DNA of 15,952 nt from an uncultured Porphyromonadaceae bacterium (lineage in GTDB: Bacteria; Bacteroidota; Bacteroidia; Bacteroidales; Muribaculaceae), in the NCBI GenBank assembly GCA_900555165.1, contig USKE01000012.1:1-15952 (forward strand), read 5' to 3'. The notes beneath the pieces were generated by a model, which was not told the origin of the DNA, searched no databases, and saw nothing but the letters and a program-made list of their open reading frames with translations. Both the position numbers and the translations under genes were made by a program. This document shows positions 1 to 7,364 of this stretch, piece after piece. Every line of letters begins with the position of its first letter. The stretch's first letter is position 1.

Positions 1-5
1 CTTCC

Positions 6-49
6 GAGGCCGGGATCAATCCACCGATTGACCCCGGCCTCTTCTTTTT
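6..49 (+). terminator. Rho-independent terminator of an upstream + strand gene
   Basis: A near-perfect hairpin: nine paired bases (6-14 with 33-41), one A/C mismatch, five more pairs (16-20 with 27-31) and a six-base loop, followed by a T-rich run at 42-49. The T tract lies on the + strand side, so it ends a gene reading + from before the window. It is not the rpsA terminator, which lies at 539-576. Confidence 0.85.
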
Positions 50-190
50 GCCCCCGGCCCAAAAGCACACCGCACACACTGCAACCCAACACACAAACTC
101 GCCACTGCTGCACCACTTGTGAGGCACCAGGGCTTCGGTGGGACAGAGAGGGGATGGCGGGCTGAACCCCGCCGCAGGGGACAGACCGGT

Positions 191-340
191 TAATTTGCGT
201 GCCATAGGTTCACTTGCGTGACAGACAGGATTGTATGTGAGGCAGGCGGGTTGTCATGTGTGACCGCATGTTCATTTGCGTGGCAGGTGCCAGGCAAGGC
301 GCACAAACTGTTTGCATGCGGCATAAACTGTTTGTATGGC
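191..340. repeat. Degenerate ~20-bp tandem array built on TTGnRTG
   Basis: The core TTGCGTG occurs at 195, 214 and 276. Weaker matches fall at about 234 and 256, and TTGCATG and TTGTATG occur at 312 and 332. Steps between successive cores are 19, 20, 22, 20, 36 and 20 bp, so one unit near 296 is degraded. Flanks are also partly shared (TTCAnTTGCGTGnCAG; AAACTGTTTGnATG). The ~20-bp step is close to two turns of the helix. It could be a decayed minisatellite or a row of protein-binding sites; the sequence does not decide between them. Confidence 0.55.
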
Positions 341-502
341 CTGATGTGCCTTAATGACTGAGACATTTAGCCCAAATGCCTATTAAAGCGGTTATTGCTT
401 TTGGCCGCCTGGTTTGTGGGGATGGTGGGCCGTTTGATGGGTGTTATTATGGGCTGTTTGATGGGCAGCTGTGGAGCTGTTTTCGGGGCTGTGGTGTGTG
501 CT

Positions 503-522
503 GGGGGATGGGATGGGGTGGG
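503..522 (+). other. G-quadruplex motif
   Basis: Four G runs, at 503-507, 510-512, 515-518 and 520-522, are separated by loops of 2, 2 and 1 bases. This fits a canonical, short-loop G-quadruplex pattern on the + strand. It lies just beyond the rpsA terminator, at the end of a broader G-rich stretch. Confidence 0.6.
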
Positions 523-538
523 AAACACATGGCGGAAC

Positions 539-576
539 AAAAAAAGCGGTGTGGCGCCCGGATGGGGCCACACCGC
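539..576 (-). terminator. rpsA Rho-independent terminator
   Basis: A perfect 10-bp stem (546-555 with 567-576) is followed on the minus strand by seven consecutive T residues (complement of A539-545). It lies about 35 bp past the rpsA stop codon. A second perfect 7-bp hairpin (588-594 with 598-604) sits between the stop and this terminator and may help protect the mRNA end. Confidence 0.9.
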
Positions 577-610
577 CTGGTGTCAGTCGCAGGCTTGGCC
601 TGCGGGCGGA

Positions 611-2404
611 TTATTTGCCTGAGAGTTTCTCTTTGAGGGCGGCGAGTGCCTCGATGTCACCGAGGGTTGTTTTCTCAACCGGGGTGGTGAGCAGCGGAGC
701 CTCTTCGCGCGGTGCGCGTTCGCCACGCGATGCGCGTTTTGCCTTGCGGGCCTCGGCGCGGTCGGCTTTGCCGGCATCCTCGAAGATGCGGCTGTGCGAG
801 AGGATGATGCGCTTTGAGTCTTTGTTGAACTCGATTACCTTGAAGTCGAGTTTCTCGTCGACTTTGGCCTGTGAGCCGTCTTCTTTGACGAGGTGTTTGG
901 GAGTGGCAAAGCCTTCAACGCCGTAGGGGAGCTGTACGACTGCGCCTTTGTCGAGCATCTCGACGATGGTGCCCGGGTGAACCGAACCCACGGTGAAGAT
1001 GGTCTCGAAGACATCCCAGGGGTTCTCCTCGAGCTGTTTGTGGCCGAGCGAGAGGCGACGGTTGTCTTTGTCGATCTCGAGAACGACAACCTGGATGTCG
1101 GCACCGATCTGGGTGAATTCAGAGGGGTGTTTAACTTTCTTGGTCCACGAGAGGTCAGAGATGTGGATGAGGCCGTCTACGCCCTCTTCGATTTCGACGA
1201 ATACGCCGAAGTTGGTGAAGTTGCGTACTTTGGCGGTGTGCTGCGAGCCAACGGGGTAGCGAACCTCGATGTCTTCCCAGGGGTCTTTCTTGAGCTGTTT
1301 GATGCCGAGGCTCATCTTGCGGTCCTCGCGGTCGAGGGTGAGGATGACTGCCTCTACCTCGTCGCCGACTTTCATGAAGTCCTGAGCCGAACGGAGGTGC
1401 TGCGACCATGACATTTCGCTGACATGGATCAGGCCCTCGACGCCGGGAGCGACCTCGACGAATGCGCCGTAATCGGCCATGACAACGACTTTGCCCTTGA
1501 CTTTGTCGCCAACCTTGAGGGTATCAGCGATAGCATCCCAGGGATGGGGCTGGAGCTGCTTGAGACCGAGGGCGATGCGTTTCTTCTCATCATCGAAGTC
1601 GAGGATAACGACATTGAGTTTCTGGTCGAGCTGAACGACTTCCTCGGGATGGCTTACGCGGCCCCACGAGAGGTCGGTGATGTGGATCAGACCGTCTACG
1701 CCACCCAGGTCGATGAATACGCCGTAAGAGGTGATGTTCTTGACGGTACCCTCGAGTACCTGGCCTTTTTCGAGCTTGGCGATGATTTCGCGTTTCTGCT
1801 GCTCGAGCTCGGCCTCGATGAGGGCTTTGTGCGAAACGACAACGTTCTTGAACTCGGGGTTGATTTTCACAACCTTGAATTCCATTGTCTTGCCCACGAA
1901 GATGTCATAGTCGCGGATGGGCTTGACGTCGATCTGTGAGCCGGGGAGGAATGCCTCGATGCCGAAGACATCCACAATCATACCGCCTTTGGTGCGGCAT
2001 TTGATGAAACCCTTGATGATTTCGTCGTTCTCGAGGGCCTGGTTGATGCGGTCCCACGAGCGGGCGGCGCGGGCTTTGCGGTGCGAAAGCACGAGCTGGC
2101 CTTTCTTGTCCTCGGGGTTCTCGACGAATACCTCAACAACATCGCCGATCTTGATATCGGGGTTGTAGCGGAATTCGTTCATGGGGATGATACCGTCTGA
2201 CTTGTAGCCGATGTTCACAACGGCCTCGCGTTTGTTGAGGGCGATGATTGTACCCTCGATAACCTCTTTGTCTTTGACGGTGTTGAGCGACTCATCGTAT
2301 GTGCGGGTCAGTTCCTCGCGTGATTTCTCGCTCTTTGATTCGCCTTTTTCGTAGGCATCCCAATCGAAGTCGGCGATTGGAGAGTTTTTAACTTCTTCAG
2401 TCAT
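611..2404 (-). CDS. rpsA: 30S ribosomal protein S1
   Basis: S1 binds mRNA on the small ribosomal subunit and promotes initiation and unfolding of structured messages. The 597-residue product has six S1 (OB-fold) repeats, at about 45-110, 128-194, 213-283, 300-369, 386-455 and 472-538. The middle repeats carry the typical 'YGVFI/VDGLIH' and 'HxSDLSW' signatures, with an HPWD-type linker. A basic stretch (about 549-566) and a short C-terminal helix follow. Length and layout match Bacteroidota S1. The start is supported by the acidic N-terminus and by an A-rich, apparently unpaired 5' region instead of a Shine-Dalgarno site. The gene is monocistronic, with its own strong promoter, a ~165-nt structured leader and its own terminator. 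S1 represses its own synthesis in enterobacteria; whether the leader does this here is inference. Confidence 0.97.
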   Translation of the reverse strand: MTEEVKNSPIADFDWDAYEKGESKSEKSREELTRTYDESLNTVKDKEVIEGTIIALNKREAVVNIGYKSDGIIPMNEFRYNPDIKIGDVVEVFVENPEDKKGQLVLSHRKARAARSWDRINQALENDEIIKGFIKCRTKGGMIVDVFGIEAFLPGSQIDVKPIRDYDIFVGKTMEFKVVKINPEFKNVVVSHKALIEAELEQQKREIIAKLEKGQVLEGTVKNITSYGVFIDLGGVDGLIHITDLSWGRVSHPEEVVQLDQKLNVVILDFDDEKKRIALGLKQLQPHPWDAIADTLKVGDKVKGKVVVMADYGAFVEVAPGVEGLIHVSEMSWSQHLRSAQDFMKVGDEVEAVILTLDREDRKMSLGIKQLKKDPWEDIEVRYPVGSQHTAKVRNFTNFGVFVEIEEGVDGLIHISDLSWTKKVKHPSEFTQIGADIQVVVLEIDKDNRRLSLGHKQLEENPWDVFETIFTVGSVHPGTIVEMLDKGAVVQLPYGVEGFATPKHLVKEDGSQAKVDEKLDFKVIEFNKDSKRIILSHSRIFEDAGKADRAEARKAKRASRGERAPREEAPLLTTPVEKTTLGDIEALAALKEKLSGK

Positions 2405-2420
2405 TTAGTTTTTGTTGTGT

Positions 2421-2556
2421 GGGCCGGCCGGGCCCCTGACAGGGCGGTGTGGCCTGTGTCAGAGGGCGGTAGCGCGGTCTACACGCTAATTAAGTGATTA
2501 AATTTGATGATTGTCTCTGCCGCCGGCAGCCATCCGGGTGGACGGCTGCGCGGCGG
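2421..2556 (-). promoter_or_regulatory. Structured rpsA 5' leader
   Basis: Three inverted repeats fall between the predicted transcription start (about 2568) and the start codon (2404). A strong hairpin pairs 2520-2524 with 2552-2556 and 2526-2531 with 2544-2549. A second pairs 2436-2441 with 2457-2462. A third pairs 2421-2425 with 2431-2435. The last ~16 nt before the ATG are A-rich and unpaired. Such a leader could be a site of feedback by S1, but only the pairing potential is seen here. Confidence 0.45.
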
Positions 2557-2574
2557 TGGCTCGAAAGCCGGACG

Positions 2575-2605
2575 CAAAGTTAGTGATTTCTCTCTGATTG
2601 ACAAA
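2575..2605 (-). promoter_or_regulatory. Bacteroidales-type promoter for rpsA
   Basis: Read on the minus strand: a -33 box TTTG (2602-2605), exactly 19 bp of spacer, then a -7 box TAACTTTG (2575-2582). This is a full match to the Bacteroidales primary-sigma consensus TTTG-N19-TAnnTTTG. Transcription would start near 2568, giving a ~165-nt leader. Confidence 0.85.
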
Positions 2606-2633
2606 GGTTTTAAACCATTATTTTGAGAGGAAA

Positions 2634-5600
2634 TCAGCGCAGACGGAATCTGCATGTGCAGCCCCCGGCAACGGCGATATAGATGCCGGATTCGAGATGC
2701 TGCAGATCAATGGTCTCGATGTCTTTGCGAAGGAGGCTGGCGAGAATGAGTCGCCCTGACGGGTCGTAGACTTCGAGGTGCCCCGTGCAGCCGGTGACCG
2801 CGAGCGTGCGGCCGTTTACCTGCATTGCCGGGGTGTCGGTCGTCAGGGTCGGAAGTGCCGTGACTATCGACTGCGGGTCCACGATATTCCACTGCTGGGT
2901 GTCGGTGCCGTTGTTGTCATAGAGGCGTACCCACTCGCCGGCGTTTGTCGAAGACGAGGGGATTTCGATCACGCGGCCGCTGTGCCGCGACACGAGCTGA
3001 TAGCTGTTGCCACGGGCGTAGAGGATGAAATGCTGGTTGTGCGCACCCGTATAGTCGTACAGATGGATTTCTGCGCCGTTGTCTGTGGCGGCGTCGCGCA
3101 CGTCGATGGCTTTGCCCCCGTCGGCCGAGGGGGTGATGCGGTAGACACCGCTCTCCACTTCCGAGAGGTGCCAGATCTGCGACGGGTCGCGACTTTCGAG
3201 GTGATACTGTATCACATGTGTTCCGTTGTCGGTCGAGTTGTTCTCGATGTCGAGATACTGGCCGCTGTTGCGGTTCTGCAGGCAGAAATCGCCGTTTATG
3301 CCTGATGTGCCGTTGGGCACTACGCGCATCGAGACCATCTTGTCGTTCCAGTCGCCGAGCCATGACGTGTTCGAGGTGACGGTCCTGCTGCCGCCGGTGA
3401 AATTGTCGCCGTCATAAAGTATGGCCTTGAAACCGGGGGTAACCTTTAGCGACGTGAGGTCGTGATCCTTGAAATTGTAGCGGCTCAGGCGAGATGCGTT
3501 GTATTCCCCCTCGGAAAGCGGCACTGATTTGCTTTTGTAGTCGATGTCGCGGTATATCGTGGCCATAGCCGTGCCGGGGGTACGGTTCTCCTCGATGCTC
3601 CACTGCTGGGCGCTCGAGCCGTTGTTGTCGTAAATCTTCAGCCATTCGCCCAGAGTGTGGGAACTGCCGGGAATCTCTACCGGTTTGGCGCTGTTGCGGT
3701 CGATGATCTGGAAATAGCCGTTGCCCAGGTCATGTACAATGAACTGCTGGTTGCGGCCGCCAGAATACTCGTAGATTTTGACCTGTGTGCCGTTACCTGT
3801 GCCGACATCGGCCACATCGAATCCCTGTTTCGGGGCCGAGAACTCGCCGATGCGGTACACGCCGTCGGCAAGCTCGGTGAATGTCCAGGTCTGCGAGGGG
3901 TCGTCGCCCTCGTCTACGAACTGCATGATGGGGGTATCGTTGTCGGTGCGGTTGTCGGCGGGGTCAAGATACATTCCGCTCTCGCGGTTGCGTATCTTGT
4001 AGTTGCCGCCCATGCCTGTCTTGCCCCATGCCATAATCTTCACAGACGAGGTCTTGTCGTTGAAACCGCCGAGATTGGGGTTGTCTGAGGTGCATTCGGC
4101 TGTCTTGCCCCCGAAATTGTCATTGTCACAAAGGACGACCTTGAACCCCGGTTTGACCTTTACCGAGGTGATCTGGTCGTTTGCGATATTGTAGCGGTTC
4201 AGTCGGCTGAGGTTATATTCCCCCTCGGAGAGCTCCACGGCGTGGCCGCGGTACTGGTCGTCGGCATACAGGGTGGCTACCGCAGTGCCGGGGCAGCGGT
4301 TCTCCTCGAGGGCCCACTGCTGGGTGTTCGAGCCGTTGTTGTCCCAGATTTTTATCCATTCGCCGTTGGCGGTGCTTGACTGCGGCATCTCCACTGCCTT
4401 GGCGCTGTTGCGGTCGATGATCTGGTAATAGCCGTTGCCCTTCTCATAGAGGATGAACTGCTGCTGGCGTGCGCCGGTGTAGTCGTAGATCTGCACCTGG
4501 GCCGAGTTGTCGCGGCTGCCATCCCTGACATCGAATCCGCGACCCGGATTGTTGAAGGCGCCTATGCGGTATACGCCGTTGCCCAGCTCGGTGAAAACCC
4601 AGGTCTGCGAGGGGTCGTCGCCCTCGTTGTCATACTGAATGATTGCCGTATTGTTGTCGGTGCCGTTATTGTCGGTGTCGAGATATTTGCCGCTGTTGCG
4701 GTTGCGTATCTTGAAGTTTCCGCCAAGGCCGCTTTTGCCGCATGCCTCGATTTTAAGCGAGCGTGCACGGTCGTTGAAATCTCCCACATTTCTGATGTCG
4801 GAGGTGTATGAGCGCGAATCGCCGGTGAGGTCGGCGTTAGCATAGAGCGTGACCTTGAATCCCGGGGTGACGCGGAGCGATGTCAGATCCTCGGCGATGA
4901 AACCGTACAGAGCCAGCTCCGACTGGGGGTACGAGCCTTCGCCCAGCGAGACTGAATAGCCCTGGTAATCGCCGTCGGCATATATGGTGGCGCGGGTGTC
5001 AGAGGCATGTTTCACGCCGAACACGCGGTTCACGCGGCTTGCATACTGGTTGGTGTTCCAGGTGTTGTCGTTAAACACCCAGAAGAAACCGCCGCTGACG
5101 CCGCAGTTGTTTTTCCAGTTCTGCATCACGTCGGCGTGCCGGCGGGCGTCGAGGGTCTCGTCCTGGTAGTGGAAACGCCCGGCATGCACGGGCACGCCGT
5201 CGAGCAGTTTCCAGTCGGCCGGATTGTTGCCCGCTCCGCCGTCGTAGCACTGCACCATTATGCGGTCGCAGATGCCAGAGCCGAGGCGCCGTGCGAGCGC
5301 GCTCCAGAAATCACGGTTCATGTAGGGGGCGAGTGTGGTCTTGTAGCCCATGTCGTACATCATGCGGTGGAACCGTTCGGCGGTGTCTACGTCATAACAC
5401 CCCTCGTCGTCGTTGTTCACGGCGTCAATGACGGGAATGGCGTCTTTCAGTGCCTTGAAGTTGCGGTAGAGCATGGTTCCGCTGCCGGTGCCTTGGGAGT
5501 TTATCAGCGAGCGTATGTTGAAATATGACTCATCGCCCCAGCCGCCTACGCAGATCTCTATGCGCGAGATAGATGTGGGCGCCTCCTTGAGCCGACGTAT

Positions 5601-5876
5601 GTCAGCGGCATACTCGGGGTTTGTGGATCCGTAGACATACTGGCCGTCTTTGCAGACGGTCTGGTTGTCGCAGACGAGGGTGCCGTCAGGTTCCACTTTG
5701 ATGTTGAAGAGAATCACATACTGGAATCCAGAGTTACGCAGGGTGGTGATGGTGCCCGGACGCTCGCGCCTGATGTAGCCGCCGGCATATACGCCTGTTG
5801 TCTGGGCCGCAAGCTCGCAGAAACCTGACACGCAGAGTGTCAGCAGAAAAACGAGCGCTTTAAAAACAGTTTTCAT
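2634..5876 (-). CDS. Secreted GH18-type protein with three crystallin/ricin modules and a T9SS tail
   Basis: This 1080-residue protein probably binds, and may cleave, GlcNAc-containing glycans at the cell surface. A signal peptide (about 1-24, ending AAQ) comes first. A GH18-like barrel (about 28-290) shows the strand-3 VGGWG motif (110-114), the strand-4 motif as D151-A-V-N-N-D156-D-E158 with the catalytic Glu, a strand-6 QCYD (209-212) and a strand-8 GGFFW (262-266). Three modules follow, starting at residues 296, 534 and 772, exactly 238 apart. Each has a beta-gamma crystallin-like unit (about 85 residues) and a ricin-B-type lectin unit (about 140 residues, QW-type repeats). Residues ~1010-1080 resemble a type IX secretion C-terminal sorting domain (VYDPSGR, LESGIYI). 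The gene is monocistronic and divergent from the epimerase. Family known: GH18 chitinases and endo-beta-N-acetylglucosaminidases. Substrate and activity are inferred. Confidence 0.85.
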   Translation of the reverse strand: MKTVFKALVFLLTLCVSGFCELAAQTTGVYAGGYIRRERPGTITTLRNSGFQYVILFNIKVEPDGTLVCDNQTVCKDGQYVYGSTNPEYAADIRRLKEAPTSISRIEICVGGWGDESYFNIRSLINSQGTGSGTMLYRNFKALKDAIPVIDAVNNDDEGCYDVDTAERFHRMMYDMGYKTTLAPYMNRDFWSALARRLGSGICDRIMVQCYDGGAGNNPADWKLLDGVPVHAGRFHYQDETLDARRHADVMQNWKNNCGVSGGFFWVFNDNTWNTNQYASRVNRVFGVKHASDTRATIYADGDYQGYSVSLGEGSYPQSELALYGFIAEDLTSLRVTPGFKVTLYANADLTGDSRSYTSDIRNVGDFNDRARSLKIEACGKSGLGGNFKIRNRNSGKYLDTDNNGTDNNTAIIQYDNEGDDPSQTWVFTELGNGVYRIGAFNNPGRGFDVRDGSRDNSAQVQIYDYTGARQQQFILYEKGNGYYQIIDRNSAKAVEMPQSSTANGEWIKIWDNNGSNTQQWALEENRCPGTAVATLYADDQYRGHAVELSEGEYNLSRLNRYNIANDQITSVKVKPGFKVVLCDNDNFGGKTAECTSDNPNLGGFNDKTSSVKIMAWGKTGMGGNYKIRNRESGMYLDPADNRTDNDTPIMQFVDEGDDPSQTWTFTELADGVYRIGEFSAPKQGFDVADVGTGNGTQVKIYEYSGGRNQQFIVHDLGNGYFQIIDRNSAKPVEIPGSSHTLGEWLKIYDNNGSSAQQWSIEENRTPGTAMATIYRDIDYKSKSVPLSEGEYNASRLSRYNFKDHDLTSLKVTPGFKAILYDGDNFTGGSRTVTSNTSWLGDWNDKMVSMRVVPNGTSGINGDFCLQNRNSGQYLDIENNSTDNGTHVIQYHLESRDPSQIWHLSEVESGVYRITPSADGGKAIDVRDAATDNGAEIHLYDYTGAHNQHFILYARGNSYQLVSRHSGRVIEIPSSSTNAGEWVRLYDNNGTDTQQWNIVDPQSIVTALPTLTTDTPAMQVNGRTLAVTGCTGHLEVYDPSGRLILASLLRKDIETIDLQHLESGIYIAVAGGCTCRFRLR

Positions 5877-6010
5877 GCTAATAAGGGTATGTTGTTGGTG
5901 ATAATAGTTTACGGTAATGGAATTGATCAGGGGGGTAAAGTAAGGTCAAGCCGACCCGTTTCAGAGCCGGTTGTAAATGCCATAAGTAAACCAACAATTT
6001 ATATGCGGCA

Positions 6011-6018
6011 CAAATATA
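6011..6018 (-). promoter_or_regulatory. Candidate -7 box for the GH18 gene
   Basis: TATATTTG on the minus strand matches TAnnTTTG. No TTTG is present at the usual 19-21 bp upstream, so only half of the promoter is supported. It predicts a leader of about 125 nt. Confidence 0.45.
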
Positions 6019-6063
6019 GCGTTTTTTATTTGACAATGTGCGGTGTGGCGCGATAAAATTGTG

Positions 6064-6071
6064 TATATTTG
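6064..6071 (+). promoter_or_regulatory. -7 box directly before the epimerase ATG
   Basis: TATATTTG ends five bases before the ATG at 6077. Since transcription normally starts several bases past this box, the mRNA would begin at or next to the start codon and be leaderless. No -33 TTTG is found at the standard spacing. Confidence 0.5.
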
Positions 6072-6076
6072 TTGCT

Positions 6077-7234
6077 ATGAATCGCAGAAATTTTCTGAAA
6101 GGAGCGGCATTTGCGGCCGCGGCGGCTGTGACGCCGCGTTTCGTGGCCGGGGCGGTCGAGGCTGTAGCGCCCGCAGCGGTGCCGGTTTCGGGTGCGAACG
6201 GCGGCGGTGAGGGGCTGAGGCTGAAGTTTTTTCCATACGAGCTGAAACTAAGGCACGCGTTCAATCTGGCACGTTCGTCGCGCACGGTCACGCCTGATGT
6301 CATGGTCGAAATCGAGCATGACGGCGTCACGGGCTACGGTGAGGCGTCGATGCCTCCCTACCTGGGCGAGAGTGTGGAATCGGTCTGCCGATACCTGTCA
6401 CGGCTCGCCCCGGGGCAGTTCACCGACCCTTTCCGCATCGAGGAGATACATGAATACCTCGATTCGGTGTCAGATGGCGACAATGCCGCCAAGGCGGCTG
6501 TAGACATCGCCCTGCATGACCTCACCGGCAAGCTGATGGGGCGCCCCTGGCACAGGATATGGGGGCTTTCGGCCGAACGTACCCCCTGCACATCGTTCAC
6601 AATCGGCATCGACACCCCCGAGGTGGTGCGTCAGAAGGTGGCCGAGGCCGCGCCATACCGCGTGCTGAAAGTGAAGATGGGTCTCGATAACGACCGTCAG
6701 CTTGTGGAGACCATACGCGAGTGCCGTCCGGATGTGCCGATATGCGTCGACGCCAACCAGGGGTGGACCGACCGCGAGGCGGCTCTTGACATGTGCCACT
6801 GGCTGAAAGAGCGCGGATGTATTTTTGTGGAACAGCCGTTCGACAAGTCGCGCCTCGACGATTCGGCATGGCTTACCGAGCGCTCGCCGTTGCCCGTAAT
6901 CGCCGACGAGGCTGTGAAACGCCTTTCCGATGTGCCTCCGATTGCCGGCGCCTATTCGGGCATAAACATAAAGCTGATGAAGTCGACCGGCATGCACGAG
7001 GCCTATCAGATGGCCGTGCTGGCACGGGCGATGGGGATGAAGGTGATGCTCGGCTGCATGACCGAGACCTCGTGTGCCGTCACTGCCGCCGCCCAATTGT
7101 CGCCCATGGCCGACTATGCCGACCTCGACGGCAACCTGCTCATATCCAATGACCGTTTCGATGGCCTGAAGATCGTAGACGGCCGCGTGACCCTCCCCGC
7201 CACCCCGGGCATAGGTGTCACCCCGATTGCATGA
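6077..7234 (+). CDS. Exported dipeptide epimerase (enolase superfamily)
   Basis: Enolase-superfamily enzyme of the L-Ala-D/L-Glu epimerase type, which inverts the alpha carbon of a dipeptide residue, usually in murein-peptide breakdown. The 385 residues start with a twin-arginine-like signal (NRRNFLKG, 2-9, then an Ala-rich core to about 26). The catalytic set is complete: K198-V-K200, metal ligands D225 (DANQGW), E252 (EQP) and D277 (ADE), the second-side Lys K299 (NIKLMK), and the D349-L-D351 motif that in this family contacts the dipeptide amino group. The ATG at 6077 is chosen over one at 6038 because it places the twin-Arg motif at the N-terminus and sits just after a promoter -7 box. 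The gene stands alone, divergent from the GH18 gene and convergent with the toxin-antitoxin cassette. Exact dipeptide specificity cannot be read. Confidence 0.88.
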   Translation: MNRRNFLKGAAFAAAAAVTPRFVAGAVEAVAPAAVPVSGANGGGEGLRLKFFPYELKLRHAFNLARSSRTVTPDVMVEIEHDGVTGYGEASMPPYLGESVESVCRYLSRLAPGQFTDPFRIEEIHEYLDSVSDGDNAAKAAVDIALHDLTGKLMGRPWHRIWGLSAERTPCTSFTIGIDTPEVVRQKVAEAAPYRVLKVKMGLDNDRQLVETIRECRPDVPICVDANQGWTDREAALDMCHWLKERGCIFVEQPFDKSRLDDSAWLTERSPLPVIADEAVKRLSDVPPIAGAYSGINIKLMKSTGMHEAYQMAVLARAMGMKVMLGCMTETSCAVTAAAQLSPMADYADLDGNLLISNDRFDGLKIVDGRVTLPATPGIGVTPIA

Positions 7235-7254
7235 CCTGTTGCAAAAGTGGAAAT

Positions 7255-7298
7255 GATGATGTATCGCAGAAAATTATATTCACACGTATATCATCATC
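7255..7298. other. Imperfect inverted repeat between convergent genes
   Basis: GATGATG (7255-7261) and CATCATC (7292-7298) form the base of an imperfect stem extended by TATCG/CGTATA. It lies between the ends of the epimerase gene and hepT. A two-way terminator is possible, but there is no good T run on either side. Confidence 0.3.
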
Positions 7299-7364
7299 GG
7301 GCGCGCTCCGGCTCTGAAACCATGGTTCACTTTCCGGATGGGCATAGATTTCTGAGAGAAGAAC

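Larger units (their letters stand above)
50..538. other. Long gene-free stretch with periodic repeats and G-rich sequence
   Basis: I see no credible gene here. Short open frames exist on both strands, but they encode low-complexity Gly/Trp/Cys-rich or Pro/Thr-rich peptides with no family resemblance. The visible structure is a small GC hairpin (156-161 with 168-173), a ~20-bp periodic TTGnRTG array (191-340), a 10-bp direct repeat GTTTGATGGG (432-441 and 456-465), and a G-rich tract ending in a four-run G-quadruplex motif (503-522). No tRNA, rRNA or ncRNA was recognised by eye. Confidence 0.6.

Noticed and set aside
191..340. CRISPR array
   Set aside because: The ~20-bp units are degenerate, directly abutting and lack unique spacers; no cas gene is present.
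376..636. Short + strand frames in the gene-free region
   Set aside because: Low-complexity peptides over a G-rich repeat, overlapping the rpsA terminator and 3' end; no plausible start signal.
893..1939. Two long + strand frames opposite rpsA
   Set aside because: Acidic shadow translations of the S1 repeats; rpsA has promoter, terminator and full domain match.
6038..6076. Earlier start for the epimerase
   Set aside because: It would bury the twin-arginine signal 13 residues in and lies upstream of the -7 box.
5958..7320. 13-bp inverted repeat CCGGCTCTGAAAC flanking the epimerase (5958-5970 and 7308-7320)
   Set aside because: A single 13-base match in 16 kb is expected about by chance; no target duplication or transposase is seen.
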